This document shows, piece after piece, positions 31,961 through 41,339 of a stretch of 64,000 nt of DNA. Under the pieces are notes generated by a model that was given only the letters and a program-made list of their open reading frames with translations, had not been told where the DNA came from and searched no databases. This DNA comes from Chloroflexota bacterium (GTDB lineage Bacteria > Chloroflexota > Dehalococcoidia > FW602-bin16): positions 36,558 to 100,557 of the forward strand of contig SCTZ01000179.1 in NCBI GenBank assembly GCA_004297765.1. The letters are read 5' to 3'. Each line of letters starts with the position of its first letter. Within the stretch, counting starts at the first letter, position 1. A program made the position numbers and the translations under genes.

Positions 31961-33097
31961 TCATCTCTTCTTCCGCTCCGGCGGGTTCTTGGCCTGCTCT
32001 AGCACCCGCCCGAACTCGTCCTCGAAGGCTTTGGCGAAGGTCGGGTCGTCCACAATTAGCAGGTTCTCGTCGTTGCCACGATCGGCGTTCTCGCTGAAGT
32101 TGAAGGAGCCGAGGATAGTGAGCCTGCCATCCACTACGAAGACCTTGTGGTGCATGGCGTAGGGGTTGCCGTCCTGGTAGACATCCAGGCCTTCCTGCTT
32201 CATCCGCGTGTACTCGGAGTAGGAAGTGTTCGAGCCGGTGGTCTCGAAGACGCCGGTGACTTTCACCCCGGCTCGTGCCTTATCGCGCACGGTCTGGCCG
32301 ATGCCGTCGTGGGTGAAGGAGAAGGCCATGAAGTGAATGCTGGTGGAGGACTGCTGGAGGGTCGCGATGATGCGGTTTGCTACATCGTCCTCGGGCGCGA
32401 AGTAGTTCTCCACCTTGACCCCCTCGATGCGCAGGGATGGGAACGGCACGCCCTTGTCCTTCTTTGGCCCGAACTGACGCTTGACGAACATCTTGTCGAA
32501 CTCGTCCGTATAGTTGCGGGCCAGCTCAGGGCTGCGCAGAATGACCAGGTTGTTATTCAGCCGGTAGGTATCGCCGTCCGTGTAGTTCCAGGAGCCGGTC
32601 TCTACCCACTCGCCATCCACGACGGTGAACTTGTTGTGCATGATCTCCTGCCGCTGGTCGTCCACGATGGGAATGTTAGCCTTCCTGAGCGTGTCGAAGG
32701 CGGCCTGGATCTGCTTGTTCTTGGCATCGTTGAGCGTATCGGAGTCGGTCACCATGCGCACGATCACTCCGCGCTGCTTGGCGCGGGCCATGGCGTCGGC
32801 CACGTTGGCGAGATCAAAGTCGTAGTCGGCTACGTCCATCGTCTTGGTAGCCTGATCCATCAACTGAACCAGCCGAGCGTCTAGTCCGCCCCGGTGGATG
32901 GCGGGATCGTCGGGATAGCGCGGAGTGGTGAAGCGTAGCTCGTACCAGATGGCGGCCGAGGTGGCCGCGGCCGTCGCTCCCGCAACGGCCGACGGGCTCT
33001 GCCGCTCCTGCTCTTGCGACACCCGGGCGCAGGCGCCCAACAGGAGAGCGATCGCTAGCATGGCCACGAGCACCAGGACGGTCGTGCGATTATTCAA
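31961..33097 (-). CDS. Phospholipase D-like lipoprotein with two HKD motifs
   Basis: A 378-residue secreted PLD-superfamily protein. Signal with lipobox LLGAC near residue 22. Two catalytic HxK motifs: HNKFTVVDGEWVETGSWN and HHKVFVVDGRLTILGSFNFS, the latter followed by a conserved Asp/Glu (GNDENLLIV). Family members hydrolyse phosphodiester bonds in phospholipids or nucleic acids through a covalent phospho-histidine. The start is TTG at 33097 with GGGAGGAGG about 13 bases upstream. The substrate is not predictable; surface location suggests lipids, extracellular DNA or polymer. Confidence 0.87.
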   Translation of the reverse strand: MNNRTTVLVLVAMLAIALLLGACARVSQEQERQSPSAVAGATAAATSAAIWYELRFTTPRYPDDPAIHRGGLDARLVQLMDQATKTMDVADYDFDLANVADAMARAKQRGVIVRMVTDSDTLNDAKNKQIQAAFDTLRKANIPIVDDQRQEIMHNKFTVVDGEWVETGSWNYTDGDTYRLNNNLVILRSPELARNYTDEFDKMFVKRQFGPKKDKGVPFPSLRIEGVKVENYFAPEDDVANRIIATLQQSSTSIHFMAFSFTHDGIGQTVRDKARAGVKVTGVFETTGSNTSYSEYTRMKQEGLDVYQDGNPYAMHHKVFVVDGRLTILGSFNFSENADRGNDENLLIVDDPTFAKAFEDEFGRVLEQAKNPPERKKR

Positions 33098-33144
33098 GGA
33101 TCAACGCCTCCTCCCGCGCAAGGCGGGGCCGCGAATCAGTCGGA

Positions 33145-33552
33145 TCAGTCCGATCGGACCGATCGGTCCGATGGGCCGGATAGCGCCTCCACGATCTGCC
33201 GTGCGTTCATCTCATTGTCGTCGGACAAAGTCAGCTCGGCCAGCCGCGCGCGAACGGCGCCCACGTCGGCCGCGTCCACCGCCGGCGAGCTGACAGCATC
33301 GGCGATGGGGGACGCGTCTCGATCGGCCAGGGCCTCGCCGACGGCGCGCAGGATCTGGCGCACTCCGTCAATACAGGCATCCAGATAGGCCCGCGGATCC
33401 TCCTGGTCAGCCGCCTGGGTGGCACAGTGTGCGATCCTGGCCACGGCCCAGTCGAGCAGCGGCTGGTACTCCCAATCGGTCAGGTCGCCGCGCAGAGCCT
33501 CGTCCTCGATCAGGGTCTCTGTGGCCGTCTGGGCCATTAGCTCGACGTCCAT
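33145..33552 (-). CDS. Hypothetical protein following pfkA
   Basis: A 135-residue, acidic, mostly helical protein with no recognised family. It starts 17 bp after the pfkA stop on the same strand (weak AGGGGCG site), so it is probably co-transcribed. The 3' end overlaps an 18-bp perfect palindrome (33154-33171, TCGGACCGATCGGTCCGA), which codes for the last residues (GPSDRSVRSD) and may serve as terminator. It could be a regulatory or structural partner; no evidence for function. Confidence 0.6.
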   Translation of the reverse strand: MDVELMAQTATETLIEDEALRGDLTDWEYQPLLDWAVARIAHCATQAADQEDPRAYLDACIDGVRQILRAVGEALADRDASPIADAVSSPAVDAADVGAVRARLAELTLSDDNEMNARQIVEALSGPSDRSVRSD

Positions 33553-33568
33553 TTGGCCAGTTTCGCCC

Positions 33569-34648
33569 CTATCCCAGCGAGATGCCCAGGCTGCGGGCTG
33601 TGCGGACCAACTGGCCGTCCGGTGGGACCAGCTTGATCTCGCCGACGGCTTCCGCCAGGGTGACGTGCTCGATCTTGGTGCCGTGGAGCGCCATCATGCG
33701 GCCCAGGGCGCCCGAGGCGGCCGCGTGGACGGCGGCCTCTCCGAAGCGGCTGCCGATGATCCGATCGAACGGCGTCGGCGACCCGCCCCGCTGAACGTGC
33801 CCCAGCACGGTGACGCGAGTCTCCAGACCGCACGACTGCGTGATCTGCTCCGCGATCTGCGCGGCCATCCCGCCCAGGCGCGCCTGGTGGATCACGTCGC
33901 CCCGCGAGATGTAGACGGGCTCTCCGCCGATGGGACTGGCGCCCTCGGCTACGACGATGATGCTGAACTTCAGCCCATGGGCGCACCTGTGCTCGATCTT
34001 GGCGCAGATCTTCCGTATGTCGAACGAAATCTCGGGGATCACCACCACGTCGGCGCCGCCGCTGATGCCCGCGTGCAGGGCAATCCAGCCGGCCGTGCGT
34101 CCCATCACTTCCACCACCATGACGCGGTGATGGCTCTCGGCGGTGGTATGGAGCTTATCGACAGCTTCACTGGCCGCGACCAGGGCCGTATCGAAACCGA
34201 AGGTGACGTCGGTGGCGGCGATATCGTTGTCGATGGTTTTGGGCACGCCCACAATGGGCGCCCCGAGCTGGTACAGCTCATAGGCAGAGCGCAGGGTGCC
34301 ATCCCCGCCGACCACGATCAAGGCGGCTAGGTCGAGCTCCTCGATCCGCCCCAGGGCCTCTTGCGAGGCGTCGTAGATGACGGTCTGGCCGTCGCGCTCG
34401 ATCTTGCGGGCGAAGGGGTTGCCACGATTGGCCGTGCCCAGGATGGTGCCCCCTCTGGGCAGGATGCCGCGCACATCCAGCGCCGTGAGCCGCCTGACCT
34501 TGCTGGCGTCGAAGAGACCGTCGTAGCCATCCTCTATGCCAAGCACCTCCCAGCCATACTCGTTCTCGGCCGTCTTCACCACGGCCCGGATCACCGCGTT
34601 CAGGCCGGGGCAGTCACCGCCGCCGGTCAGGATGCCGATCTTGGTCAT
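33569..34648 (-). CDS. pfkA: 6-phosphofructokinase
   Basis: A 359-residue PfkA-family enzyme of glycolysis (fructose-6-phosphate to fructose-1,6-bisphosphate). Motifs: TGGGDCPGLNAVIR at the nucleotide site, GGDGTLRSAYEL, catalytic PKTIDNDI, MGRTAGWIALHAG and GHVQRGGSPTPFDR. The GGDGT glycine is typical of ATP users, while the Lys of PKTIDND occurs in PPi-dependent and mixed (group III) enzymes, so the phosphoryl donor is not certain. The longer-than-E. coli length also fits group III. It is divergent from dnaA. Confidence 0.92.
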   Translation of the reverse strand: MTKIGILTGGGDCPGLNAVIRAVVKTAENEYGWEVLGIEDGYDGLFDASKVRRLTALDVRGILPRGGTILGTANRGNPFARKIERDGQTVIYDASQEALGRIEELDLAALIVVGGDGTLRSAYELYQLGAPIVGVPKTIDNDIAATDVTFGFDTALVAASEAVDKLHTTAESHHRVMVVEVMGRTAGWIALHAGISGGADVVVIPEISFDIRKICAKIEHRCAHGLKFSIIVVAEGASPIGGEPVYISRGDVIHQARLGGMAAQIAEQITQSCGLETRVTVLGHVQRGGSPTPFDRIIGSRFGEAAVHAAASGALGRMMALHGTKIEHVTLAEAVGEIKLVPPDGQLVRTARSLGISLG

Positions 34649-34782
34649 TTGCTCTTCTCCAGGTCACTCTTGCCTGTGTCTATACTACACCAGGGACCTG
34701 CGCAGGCCAATCCCGACGGACACCCGTGGGCCGTACTTTTCTCTGGGATCGGTCCCTCCCCGAAACTCCTACCTCAAACCCC

Positions 34783-34811
34783 TTGAAGGGTCCTCGGGTT
34801 TCTGCTATAGT
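34783..34811 (+). promoter_or_regulatory. Promoter of dnaA
   Basis: TTGAAG (34783-34788), 17-bp spacer, TATAGT (34806-34811) with an extended TGC before it. The leader is about 220 nt and contains an 8-bp hairpin (34834-34841 / 34854-34861) followed by a T-rich stretch, a possible attenuator. Nothing else is seen in 34649-35035. Confidence 0.65.
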
Positions 34812-35035
34812 GCCGATTGCGCATTCCACGTTAGAACCGCCTGGTCGATGGCCGGCGGTTCGTGTTTTGTTCTGTTGGACTGAACATAAGGCGCGCGACG
34901 CACGGCGTTCCACGTCCCGGCCACGCTCCACCGCGATGCCCGGTCTGCGTCGAGCAAGGAGGGATGGGTCGAAGCTATCGGCCGATTTCCGCATTGCTCA
35001 TTTCTCGAAACACTCCGCGCGTGGAGGCAATGCCC

Positions 35036-36448
35036 ATGGAAGCACAGAAAACACGACAGATCTGGCAGGCCGTTCTCGGCGAGCTACAGCTACAAGTGAC
35101 CCGCGCCAACTACGATACCTGGCTCAAAGAGACGTTCGTCGTGGGCACCGAGGAAGGCACTGTAGTCGTTGGCGCTCCCTCCACCTTCGCCGTCGAATGG
35201 CTGGAGAACCGCCTGCACTCGCTGGTCAAGAAGACGCTCAGCACAGTGGCCGGCGAAGAGATGGAAGTGCGCTTCGTGGTCACGCAGGATAACGCCGATG
35301 CCCCCAGGTCGCCGCGCCAGAAGCAGCGGCGCGCCGCCACCCGCGCCAAGGAGACGGTAGAGGAGCCCGCTCCGCCCGAGCTGACGCCCAGCCGCTCTAC
35401 CGGCGGCGTGATCGGCAAGCCACGCCTGAACAGCCGCTACACCTTCTCCACCTTCGTCGTAGGCAGCAACAACCAGTTGGCCTACGCCGCGGCCGAGGCG
35501 GCCGCCAGGAGCCCCGGACAGGCCTACAATCCGCTTTTCATTTATGGAGGCGTCGGGCTGGGCAAAACCCATCTGCTGCACGCCATCGGTCACGTGGCGC
35601 TGCAGCAGGGCGCTCTGGTCGCGTACGTCAGCTCGGAGCAGTTCACCAACGACTTCATCAACGCCGTCATCCGCGAGCGCCGCGGCGATGAGTTCCGCAG
35701 CCGCTATCGCAGTGTCGATCTGCTGCTGGTCGACGACGTGCAGTTCATCGCGGGCAAGGAGGGCACGCAAGAGGAGTTCTTCCACACCTTTAACGACCTG
35801 CACGGCACCAACCGCCAGATCGTCATCAGCAGCGACCGTCCTCCACGCTCCATGCCTTTGCTGGAGGATCGGCTGCGCTCGCGCTTCGAGTGGGGGCTCA
35901 TGGCCGATATCCAGCCGCCTGATTTCGAGACCCGTGTAGCCATCCTTCGCTGCAAAGCCGAGAGCCAGGAAACTGAGGTTCCGTCGGACGTCATTGACTT
36001 CATCGCGCACAAGATCCAGAGCAACGTGCGCGAGCTGGAAGGCTCGCTGAACCGTGTCATCGCGCAGTCGCGCCTGATGAAGATGCCCCCAACGCGGGAA
36101 TTCGCCGCCAACGTGCTGGACGAGGTGATGTTCAGCACCGGCCGCCGGCGCATCCTCAACCCCCAGATCATTCTCCAGGCCGTGGCCCGCTACTACAGCG
36201 TGCGCCTGGAGGACCTCCGCGGCAGCCGTCGCCACCACGAGGTGGCTCTGCCCCGCCAGGTGGCCATGTACTTGATCCGCGAGGAGACCAACACCTCGCT
36301 GGGCGAGATCGGCCAGGTCCTGGGCGGTCGGGATCACACCACCATCCTGCACGGCTGCGAGAAGATCGGCAAAGAGATCAACGCCAACCGCGAGTTGCGT
36401 CGGGACATTATGGAGATCAAGACGGCTTTGCAGGAGAAGGGCGACTAG
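35036..36448 (+). CDS. dnaA: Chromosomal replication initiator protein DnaA
   Basis: A 470-residue DnaA. Domain I ([22 protein letters not shown]) about 5-80, a short basic/acidic linker, AAA+ domain from about 125 with Walker [10 protein letters not shown] and Walker B LLVDDVQF, and domain IV with the DNA-binding signature [15 protein letters not shown] near the end. The ATG at 35036 is preferred over 35030 because GGAGG (35023-35027) is then eight bases away rather than two. It binds DnaA boxes in the region just downstream. There is no dnaN next to it; obg follows. Confidence 0.96.
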   Translation: MEAQKTRQIWQAVLGELQLQVTRANYDTWLKETFVVGTEEGTVVVGAPSTFAVEWLENRLHSLVKKTLSTVAGEEMEVRFVVTQDNADAPRSPRQKQRRAATRAKETVEEPAPPELTPSRSTGGVIGKPRLNSRYTFSTFVVGSNNQLAYAAAEAAARSPGQAYNPLFIYGGVGLGKTHLLHAIGHVALQQGALVAYVSSEQFTNDFINAVIRERRGDEFRSRYRSVDLLLVDDVQFIAGKEGTQEEFFHTFNDLHGTNRQIVISSDRPPRSMPLLEDRLRSRFEWGLMADIQPPDFETRVAILRCKAESQETEVPSDVIDFIAHKIQSNVRELEGSLNRVIAQSRLMKMPPTREFAANVLDEVMFSTGRRRILNPQIILQAVARYYSVRLEDLRGSRRHHEVALPRQVAMYLIREETNTSLGEIGQVLGGRDHTTILHGCEKIGKEINANRELRRDIMEIKTALQEKGD

Positions 36449-36588
36449 GTAACATCGCCCTGTTTCCACGCGTCTTCTCCTCCTTTTGGCCCGCGGCCCT
36501 GTTCCTCCGCAGTACGCATTTGTGTACAGTTCCCGGACTATCCGCCGTCCGACAAGGGTACTTTGGGGATAGCCCATGTGGACGGCTC

Positions 36589-36830
36589 TGTGGATAACCT
36601 CACCATAATGGTGGATAACCAGTCAATTCTGTGGATAGTTTCGCTTTTCGGTCTGCTTTCACCTCGACTCCTGACCAAGGTTTCGGACTCTGCCATAGGC
36701 CTATCCACGGCACGGCGCGAAGTTATCCCAGGCCAACGTGGCGCGCCCGCCGCGGAGCCGCGCCACGCTTTACAGGTTCTCTGCGCTTATCCACACCCCT
36801 ACTAACTGCGACTACTATTCTATTATCTAA
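36589..36830. other. Probable chromosomal origin of replication (oriC)
   Basis: The 610-bp gap between dnaA and obg has a cluster of DnaA boxes: TGTGGATAA (36589-36597), GGTGGATAA (36610-36618), TGTGGATAG (36630-36638), CTATCCACG (36701-36709), TTATCCCAG (36723-36731) and a perfect TTATCCACA (36787-36795). The last box is followed by a short C-run and then by CTACTAACTGCGACTACTAT and TCTATTATCTA (36799-36829), which resembles a DnaA-trio tract (repeated CTA/TTA-type triplets) where unwinding begins. Location next to dnaA supports the call. Confidence 0.82.
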
Positions 36831-36893
36831 GAACATTCCTTCCTCTCCCTACTCGTTACCAATACAGTAACGGGTAGTACGGTGGAGGAAGCT

Positions 36894-36923
36894 TCGACAC
36901 CCGCGGAACCCTTTTGCTATAAT
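36894..36923 (+). promoter_or_regulatory. Promoter of obg
   Basis: TATAAT (36918-36923) preceded by TCGACA (36894-36899) at 18 bp. It directs a transcript toward obg-nadD with a leader of about 130 nt. Confidence 0.55.
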
Positions 36924-37058
36924 ATCAGCACATGACCGGCCTCCCGCAGGCTGGGAATCTTCCGTACGTGTGCAGACCCCGGCGAGACGAAGCTCGACCC
37001 TGGTACAGACGATGCACGCGGACACCGCGGTTGAATCGTGACAGGAGTGTGATTAGCT

Positions 37059-38444
37059 TTGTTCTACGATCGGGTACGTATCCATGTTAAGGCAGGCGAC
37101 GGCGGCCACGGCGCGATCAGTTTCCGACGCGAGAAGTACGTTCCGCGCGGGGGACCGGACGGCGGCGATGGTGGCCGAGGGGGCAGCGTTTTCATCACGG
37201 CCGATAGCGGGCTGAATACGCTGCAGGAGTTCCGCAATCGCCGACGGCTGCGGGCCGGCAGCGGCGAGGGCGGCTCGGGCAACAATCGCCATGGCAAGAA
37301 GGGCGAGGATCTCCATCTCAAGGTCCCCGTTGGCACTATGGTCTGGGCCGTGGAGGAGGGACAGGAGGATCCAGTCGCCGGCGGCGTGCTGATCGCCGAT
37401 CTCCTCCATCCCGGCGACACGGCGCTGGTGGCCAAAGGCGGGCGTGGCGGCCTCGGGAACTCGCATTTCGCCACGTCCACGCAGCAGACGCCACGTGTGG
37501 CGCAGAAGGGAGAGCCCGGCGCGGAGCGCTGGCTGTTCCTCGATCTGCGGCTGATCGCGGACGTAGGGCTCATCGGGGTCCCCAACGCGGGCAAGTCTAG
37601 CCTCCTGGCCAGAATCTCTGCTGCACAGCCGAAGATCGCCGGGTACCCGTTCACTACCCTGGAGCCCAACCTGGGCGTGGTGGACGTTGGCTATCGCAGC
37701 TTCGTGGCCGCGGATATCCCCGGGTTGATCGAAGGTGCGCACCGCGGCCTCGGGCTGGGCCATGAGTTCCTCCGGCATATTCAGCGCACGCGCGTGCTGG
37801 TACACCTGGTCGACGGCAGCTCACCCGATCCCGTGGGCGATTACCACGCCATCAATCGGGAGCTCACGCTGTTCGAGCCGGCCCTGGCCAGCAAGCCACA
37901 GCAGGTGGCTATCAACAAGATCGACCTGCCCTTCGTGCGCGAGCGGCTGGCCGACCTGCAGCGAGCGTTTGCGCTTGAGGGTGTCACTGTCCACGCCATC
38001 TCGGCCGCCACCGGCGAGGGAGTGGCACAACTGCTGGCCGCCGTGGTACACACTCTGGACGAAGCGCCCGTCGAGGCTCCCGTGGCTCCAGTGGCCGAGG
38101 TCGAGGTCCTGCGGCCGCACGCCATCAACAGGTTCACCGTGGAGAAAGAGGACGGCGCTTTCGTCGTGCGGGGGGCGCTGGTTGAGCGCGCCGCCGTGAT
38201 GACGGACGTGACCAATCGTGACGCACTGCGCCTGCTGGAGATGCAGCTGAGAAAGATGGGCGTTCTGGACGCGCTGGAGAAGGCCGGGGTCGCGGAAGGA
38301 AGTCCGGTGCGCATCGGCAAGGTGGAGCTGGTCTGGTCGGCCGAGCGGCACGGTATTCTGCCAGCCGGATGGAAGCCTCCGGCGCCGCGGCGCCGCCTCA
38401 CCAGGGCAGAGCGAACGGCAGCCAGAAAGGATAGCGCCGAGTAG
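37059..38444 (+). CDS. obg: GTPase Obg, ribosome assembly and stress GTPase
   Basis: A 461-residue Obg protein: glycine-rich Obg fold (1-158; GGDGGHGAISFRREKYVPRG), G domain with GVPNAGKSS, a switch region DIPGLIEGAHRG and NKIDLP, and a C-terminal OCT domain (about 350-430; NRFTVEKEDGAFVVRG). It acts in 50S maturation and stress control. The start is TTG at 37059 with AGGAGTG about ten bases upstream; this gives the expected N-terminus FYDRVRIHVKAGDGG. nadD follows after one base. Confidence 0.95.
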   Translation: MFYDRVRIHVKAGDGGHGAISFRREKYVPRGGPDGGDGGRGGSVFITADSGLNTLQEFRNRRRLRAGSGEGGSGNNRHGKKGEDLHLKVPVGTMVWAVEEGQEDPVAGGVLIADLLHPGDTALVAKGGRGGLGNSHFATSTQQTPRVAQKGEPGAERWLFLDLRLIADVGLIGVPNAGKSSLLARISAAQPKIAGYPFTTLEPNLGVVDVGYRSFVAADIPGLIEGAHRGLGLGHEFLRHIQRTRVLVHLVDGSSPDPVGDYHAINRELTLFEPALASKPQQVAINKIDLPFVRERLADLQRAFALEGVTVHAISAATGEGVAQLLAAVVHTLDEAPVEAPVAPVAEVEVLRPHAINRFTVEKEDGAFVVRGALVERAAVMTDVTNRDALRLLEMQLRKMGVLDALEKAGVAEGSPVRIGKVELVWSAERHGILPAGWKPPAPRRRLTRAERTAARKDSAE

Positions 38445-38445
38445 C

Positions 38446-39066
38446 ATGAAGATCGGCGTGCTGGGGGGCACCTTCGACCCCATCCACGTGGGGCATCTCG
38501 TCATCGCCGAGGAGGTCCGCGTTCGGCTGGGCCTCTCGCGTGTCCTCTTCGTCCCCGCCCGGATCTCTCCCCTCAAGCTGGCGCGACCCCTTACGGCCGC
38601 AGAGGATCGCCTCAGGATGCTGGAACTGGCGGTCGCCTCCAACCCGTATTTCCAGGTCTCGCGCCTCGACGTCGATCGGCCGGGCCCGTCCTATAGCGTC
38701 GACACCCTGCGTGAACTGCGCAGCCAGATCGGCACTGAGACGCAGGTCTTCTTCATCGTGGGGGCGGACGCCCTAGTCGATCTGCCCAACTGGCGCCAGC
38801 CCAGGAGCATCATCGAGCTCTGTCAGGTGGTGGGCGTCTCGCGGCCCGGATTCGAGGGCTTCGATCCGGCCACCCTGGATCCGTTGATTCCCGGAGCTTC
38901 ACGCAAGATTCTGCTGCTGGATGTGCCGGAGATCGGCATCAGCGCCTCGGCCATCCGGGCCCGCATCTCGCTCGGCCTCTCCATCCGCTATCTGGTACCG
39001 GAGGCCGTGGAGCGCTACATCTACGAGCACGCCCTCTACGACACGCGGACGGCCGCCGAAGGCTGA
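38446..39066 (+). CDS. nadD: Nicotinate-nucleotide adenylyltransferase
   Basis: A 206-residue NadD, joining ATP and nicotinate mononucleotide in NAD synthesis. Motifs: GGTFDPIHVGHL at the start (nucleotidyl-transferase HxGH) and ISASAIRARI near the end (ISxTxxR-like). The obg-nadD pair is a common bacterial order; rsfS, often next, is not present here. The ATG lies one base after the obg stop. Confidence 0.95.
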   Translation: MKIGVLGGTFDPIHVGHLVIAEEVRVRLGLSRVLFVPARISPLKLARPLTAAEDRLRMLELAVASNPYFQVSRLDVDRPGPSYSVDTLRELRSQIGTETQVFFIVGADALVDLPNWRQPRSIIELCQVVGVSRPGFEGFDPATLDPLIPGASRKILLLDVPEIGISASAIRARISLGLSIRYLVPEAVERYIYEHALYDTRTAAEG

Positions 39067-39083
39067 TGGTATACTGAAAGCAT

Positions 39084-39398
39084 ATGAGCATGGATATCAT
39101 CAGCGGCGTCACGATTGTCTCGGCATCTTTTCTCTTTGCGGCCAGCCTGGTCGCGCTGTTCCTTGGTCGGAGCGGTTCCTCGCGGGTCGGACACGGCCGC
39201 GCCATGGGCGTGCTTGGCACCATGGTTGTAGTCTACTTCGTCGCGATCACCCATCTGCTGCTGATCGCCCAGCAGGTAAGCCTGGCCCTCGGGAACTTCG
39301 TCGTCGGCGTAGTTCTGGTCGTCGTCCTCTACCTGGAGCCGGGCGTGTCTCAGGCCGGCGACTCCGGGGACAGCGACCACGAGAACTGGCGGCGGTAA
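39084..39398 (+). CDS. Small membrane protein, hypothetical
   Basis: A 104-residue protein with three hydrophobic helices (VSASFLFAASLVALFLG, GVLGTMVVVYFVAITHLLLIA, FVVGVVLVVVLYL) and a short acidic tail. It starts 17 bp after nadD, probably in the same transcript. No family recognised. Confidence 0.55.
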   Translation: MSMDIISGVTIVSASFLFAASLVALFLGRSGSSRVGHGRAMGVLGTMVVVYFVAITHLLLIAQQVSLALGNFVVGVVLVVVLYLEPGVSQAGDSGDSDHENWRR

Positions 39399-39404
39399 AC
39401 GACG

Positions 39405-39488
39405 AGGGGGCGAAAAGGGGCAAAGGGAAAAAGGTGAAGAGGGGGGGCGCGGGGTTCGCCTTTTCACCCTTTCCCCTTTTCGCCCCCG
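39405..39488. repeat. Imperfect inverted repeat, AAAAGGGG type
   Basis: GGGGGCGAAAAGGGG at the left and CCCCTTTTCGCCCCC at the right, about 84 bp, with CTTTTCACCC and GGGAAAAAGGTG inside. It lies after the nadD operon and may end it. Confidence 0.6.
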
Positions 39489-39557
39489 TTCGCGGCGCCC
39501 GCATCTGATTGTCGAGCACTATAATTCTTGGTAAACACCGTGGAGGGAGCAAGGAAC

Positions 39558-40052
39558 ATGGGCACGCGCTTCAATGCGGACGAGGTCTTCGAGATGGCCC
39601 TGCAGATCGAGCGCAACGGGGCGGCTTTCTACCGGCGCGCGGCAGAGATCGTCACGGATCGCAAGAGCCGTGACCTGTTATTGGCCCTGGCCCGGAAAGA
39701 GGACGAGCACGAGGCCACCTTCGTGGCCATGCGCGCTAAGCTCTCGGGCCCGGAGACCGAGCCGCCGGTGTATGACCCGGAGGGCGAGGCGGCGCTCTAC
39801 CTGCAAGCGCTGGCCAACCGCGAGGTCTTCGACGTAGGGACGGACCCGGCCACCTCGCTCACGGGTCGCGAGACGCTCCAGGAGATCCTGTGCGCTGCCA
39901 TAGGGCGCGAGAAAGACTCCATCGTCTTCTACACCGGCCTGAAGGAGTTAGTCCCCGAGAGACTCGGCCAGGGCCGCATGGACGCCATCATCAAAGAGGA
40001 GATGAGCCACATCCGGATCCTGAGCCAGGAGATGGCGAGGGCCAAAGGATAG
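39558..40052 (+). CDS. Ferritin-like / rubrerythrin-type diiron protein
   Basis: A 164-residue four-helix protein with the carboxylate pattern of rubrerythrin-like domains: IERNGAAFYRRAAEI, KEDEHEATFVAM, REKDSIVFYTGLKEL and KEEMSHIRIL, i.e. two Glu plus two ExxH. It probably binds a diiron centre and handles peroxide or iron; there is no rubredoxin domain. The ATG at 39558 follows GGAGGGAGCAAGGAAC. A terminator follows 34 bp downstream. Confidence 0.88.
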   Translation: MGTRFNADEVFEMALQIERNGAAFYRRAAEIVTDRKSRDLLLALARKEDEHEATFVAMRAKLSGPETEPPVYDPEGEAALYLQALANREVFDVGTDPATSLTGRETLQEILCAAIGREKDSIVFYTGLKELVPERLGQGRMDAIIKEEMSHIRILSQEMARAKG

Positions 40053-40085
40053 AGCATTTCGAGAGCATAAGTGCTGGCCAAAGCA

Positions 40086-40111
40086 AAAACGACCCGCTCC
40101 TGGGTCGTTTT
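40086..40111. terminator. Bidirectional intrinsic terminator
   Basis: AAAACGACCC / GGGTCGTTTT (40086-40095 / 40102-40111) with a 6-nt loop, T-rich on both strands. It serves the ferritin-like gene and the convergent tRNA-Pro. Confidence 0.85.
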
Positions 40112-40132
40112 CTTCGTCAAGATCAAAGATGA

Positions 40133-40213
<81 letters not shown>

Positions 40214-40267
40214 ACGAGAATTGTAGCAGAGAAAGACTGGTTGCGCAACACTTTGTACGGAGCGGCA

Positions 40268-41032
40268 TCAACCGCCGGGCGCCACCACCGCCGGCGCGTG
40301 CTTGCGCACCAGGTCGCGGGCCATGGTGGTGCTGCTACGGACGAGCTGGGGCTCCAGCAGGTCCCACTTGGGGCGCTCGTGGTAGTCCAGGTGGTAGATC
40401 ACGTTGTCGTTCTGCACCACGCAGCGGCGCCCGAGCAAGGGGAAGAGACGGCTCAGGAACGCGATCTCCCAGACTTTCTCCCGTGATCTCTTCTTGTCCA
40501 GCACGTCCACCGTGGTCTCGTAGTATTCCAGAAGGACGTTGCGGACCAACTCGTCCTGGAAGAAGATGGTGCCGGGGCTGAACTGGTGTTCCTCTGAGGC
40601 GAGGCTGCGCGCGCCCGTGTTGCGACAGAACGGCGCGTAGTAACCGTACTCGCCGGCGTCCTGCACGAAGCTGGCGATCTTGGCCAGCGTGTCGGAGGGC
40701 ATGACGACGTCGTCGTCCATGAAGCAGATGTTGCGTCCCGTGAGGGCTTCCAGAAGCTTCAGGCGCCCAGTGCTGAAGGCTCGGTCCTTCTCTCGCAGGT
40801 ACTCGTACCCACACGCGATATGCCGATCGAAGGCCAGCTTCAAGGCGAACATGACGTCGTCGCGCTTGATGACGGGCGTCTCGGAGGTGTCAACGATGTG
40901 GATGCGAATATTCTGGAGCTCCTGGAGCAGGAGGCTGACCAGAACCATGCTCAGAGTCGGTTTGCCTTTGGTGAGAATGCCGATCTCCAGGATCGGCTGA
41001 TCGGAGCGAGTCGATGCGCCGTTGCTGATCAT
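40268..41032 (-). CDS. Family 2 glycosyltransferase-like protein
   Basis: A 254-residue protein with a GT-A-type fold pattern: ILEIGILTKGKPTLSMVLVSLL at the N-terminus, then RLKLLEALTGRNICFMDDDVVMPSD, where MDDDV is the DxD motif that binds the sugar nucleotide through a metal. No membrane helix or signal is seen, so it is cytoplasmic. The acceptor is unknown. Next to tRNA-Pro and repeats, it is not in an obvious polysaccharide cluster. The ATG at 41032 has GGCAGG about 12 bases upstream. Confidence 0.8.
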   Translation of the reverse strand: MISNGASTRSDQPILEIGILTKGKPTLSMVLVSLLLQELQNIRIHIVDTSETPVIKRDDVMFALKLAFDRHIACGYEYLREKDRAFSTGRLKLLEALTGRNICFMDDDVVMPSDTLAKIASFVQDAGEYGYYAPFCRNTGARSLASEEHQFSPGTIFFQDELVRNVLLEYYETTVDVLDKKRSREKVWEIAFLSRLFPLLGRRCVVQNDNVIYHLDYHERPKWDLLEPQLVRSSTTMARDLVRKHAPAVVAPGG

Positions 41033-41241
41033 CTCAATACTACCTGCCTCTCACACAGCTTGCGCCAGCGACGTGTCATGAACACCAAGCGTCCGTATCC
41101 TCGCTGCACGGTCGGTGTTATTGTACAGTCTTCTACCGCGTTGGGCAACCCGACCTGATAGCCGAGCATGCGTTTTCCGACAGACGGGGCGATCGATTGC
41201 AGCGATTCAATGCACTGTTCCGGCGGTCCTTCCGCGGAAGG

Positions 41242-41339
41242 ACGGCGCAGTTGGACCGCCGCCGCAGTCCGCCGCGGTCGCCTCAGGCGACCGCGGCGGT
41301 CTTCTCCGACAGCATGCCGCAGTTGAGCAACGACGCATT
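41242..41339. repeat. GC-rich palindromic repeat, copy 2 of 2
   Basis: Shares GACGGCGCAGTTGGACCGCC, the palindrome GGTCGCCTCAGGCGACC, TCCGACAGCATGCC and AACGACGCATT with the copy at 13921-14003. It is the only structure I see in the 430-bp gap 41033-41462. Confidence 0.75.

Noticed and set aside
35090..36577. 495-codon minus-strand frame opposite dnaA
   Set aside because: dnaA has all domain motifs; the antisense frame is a composition artefact.
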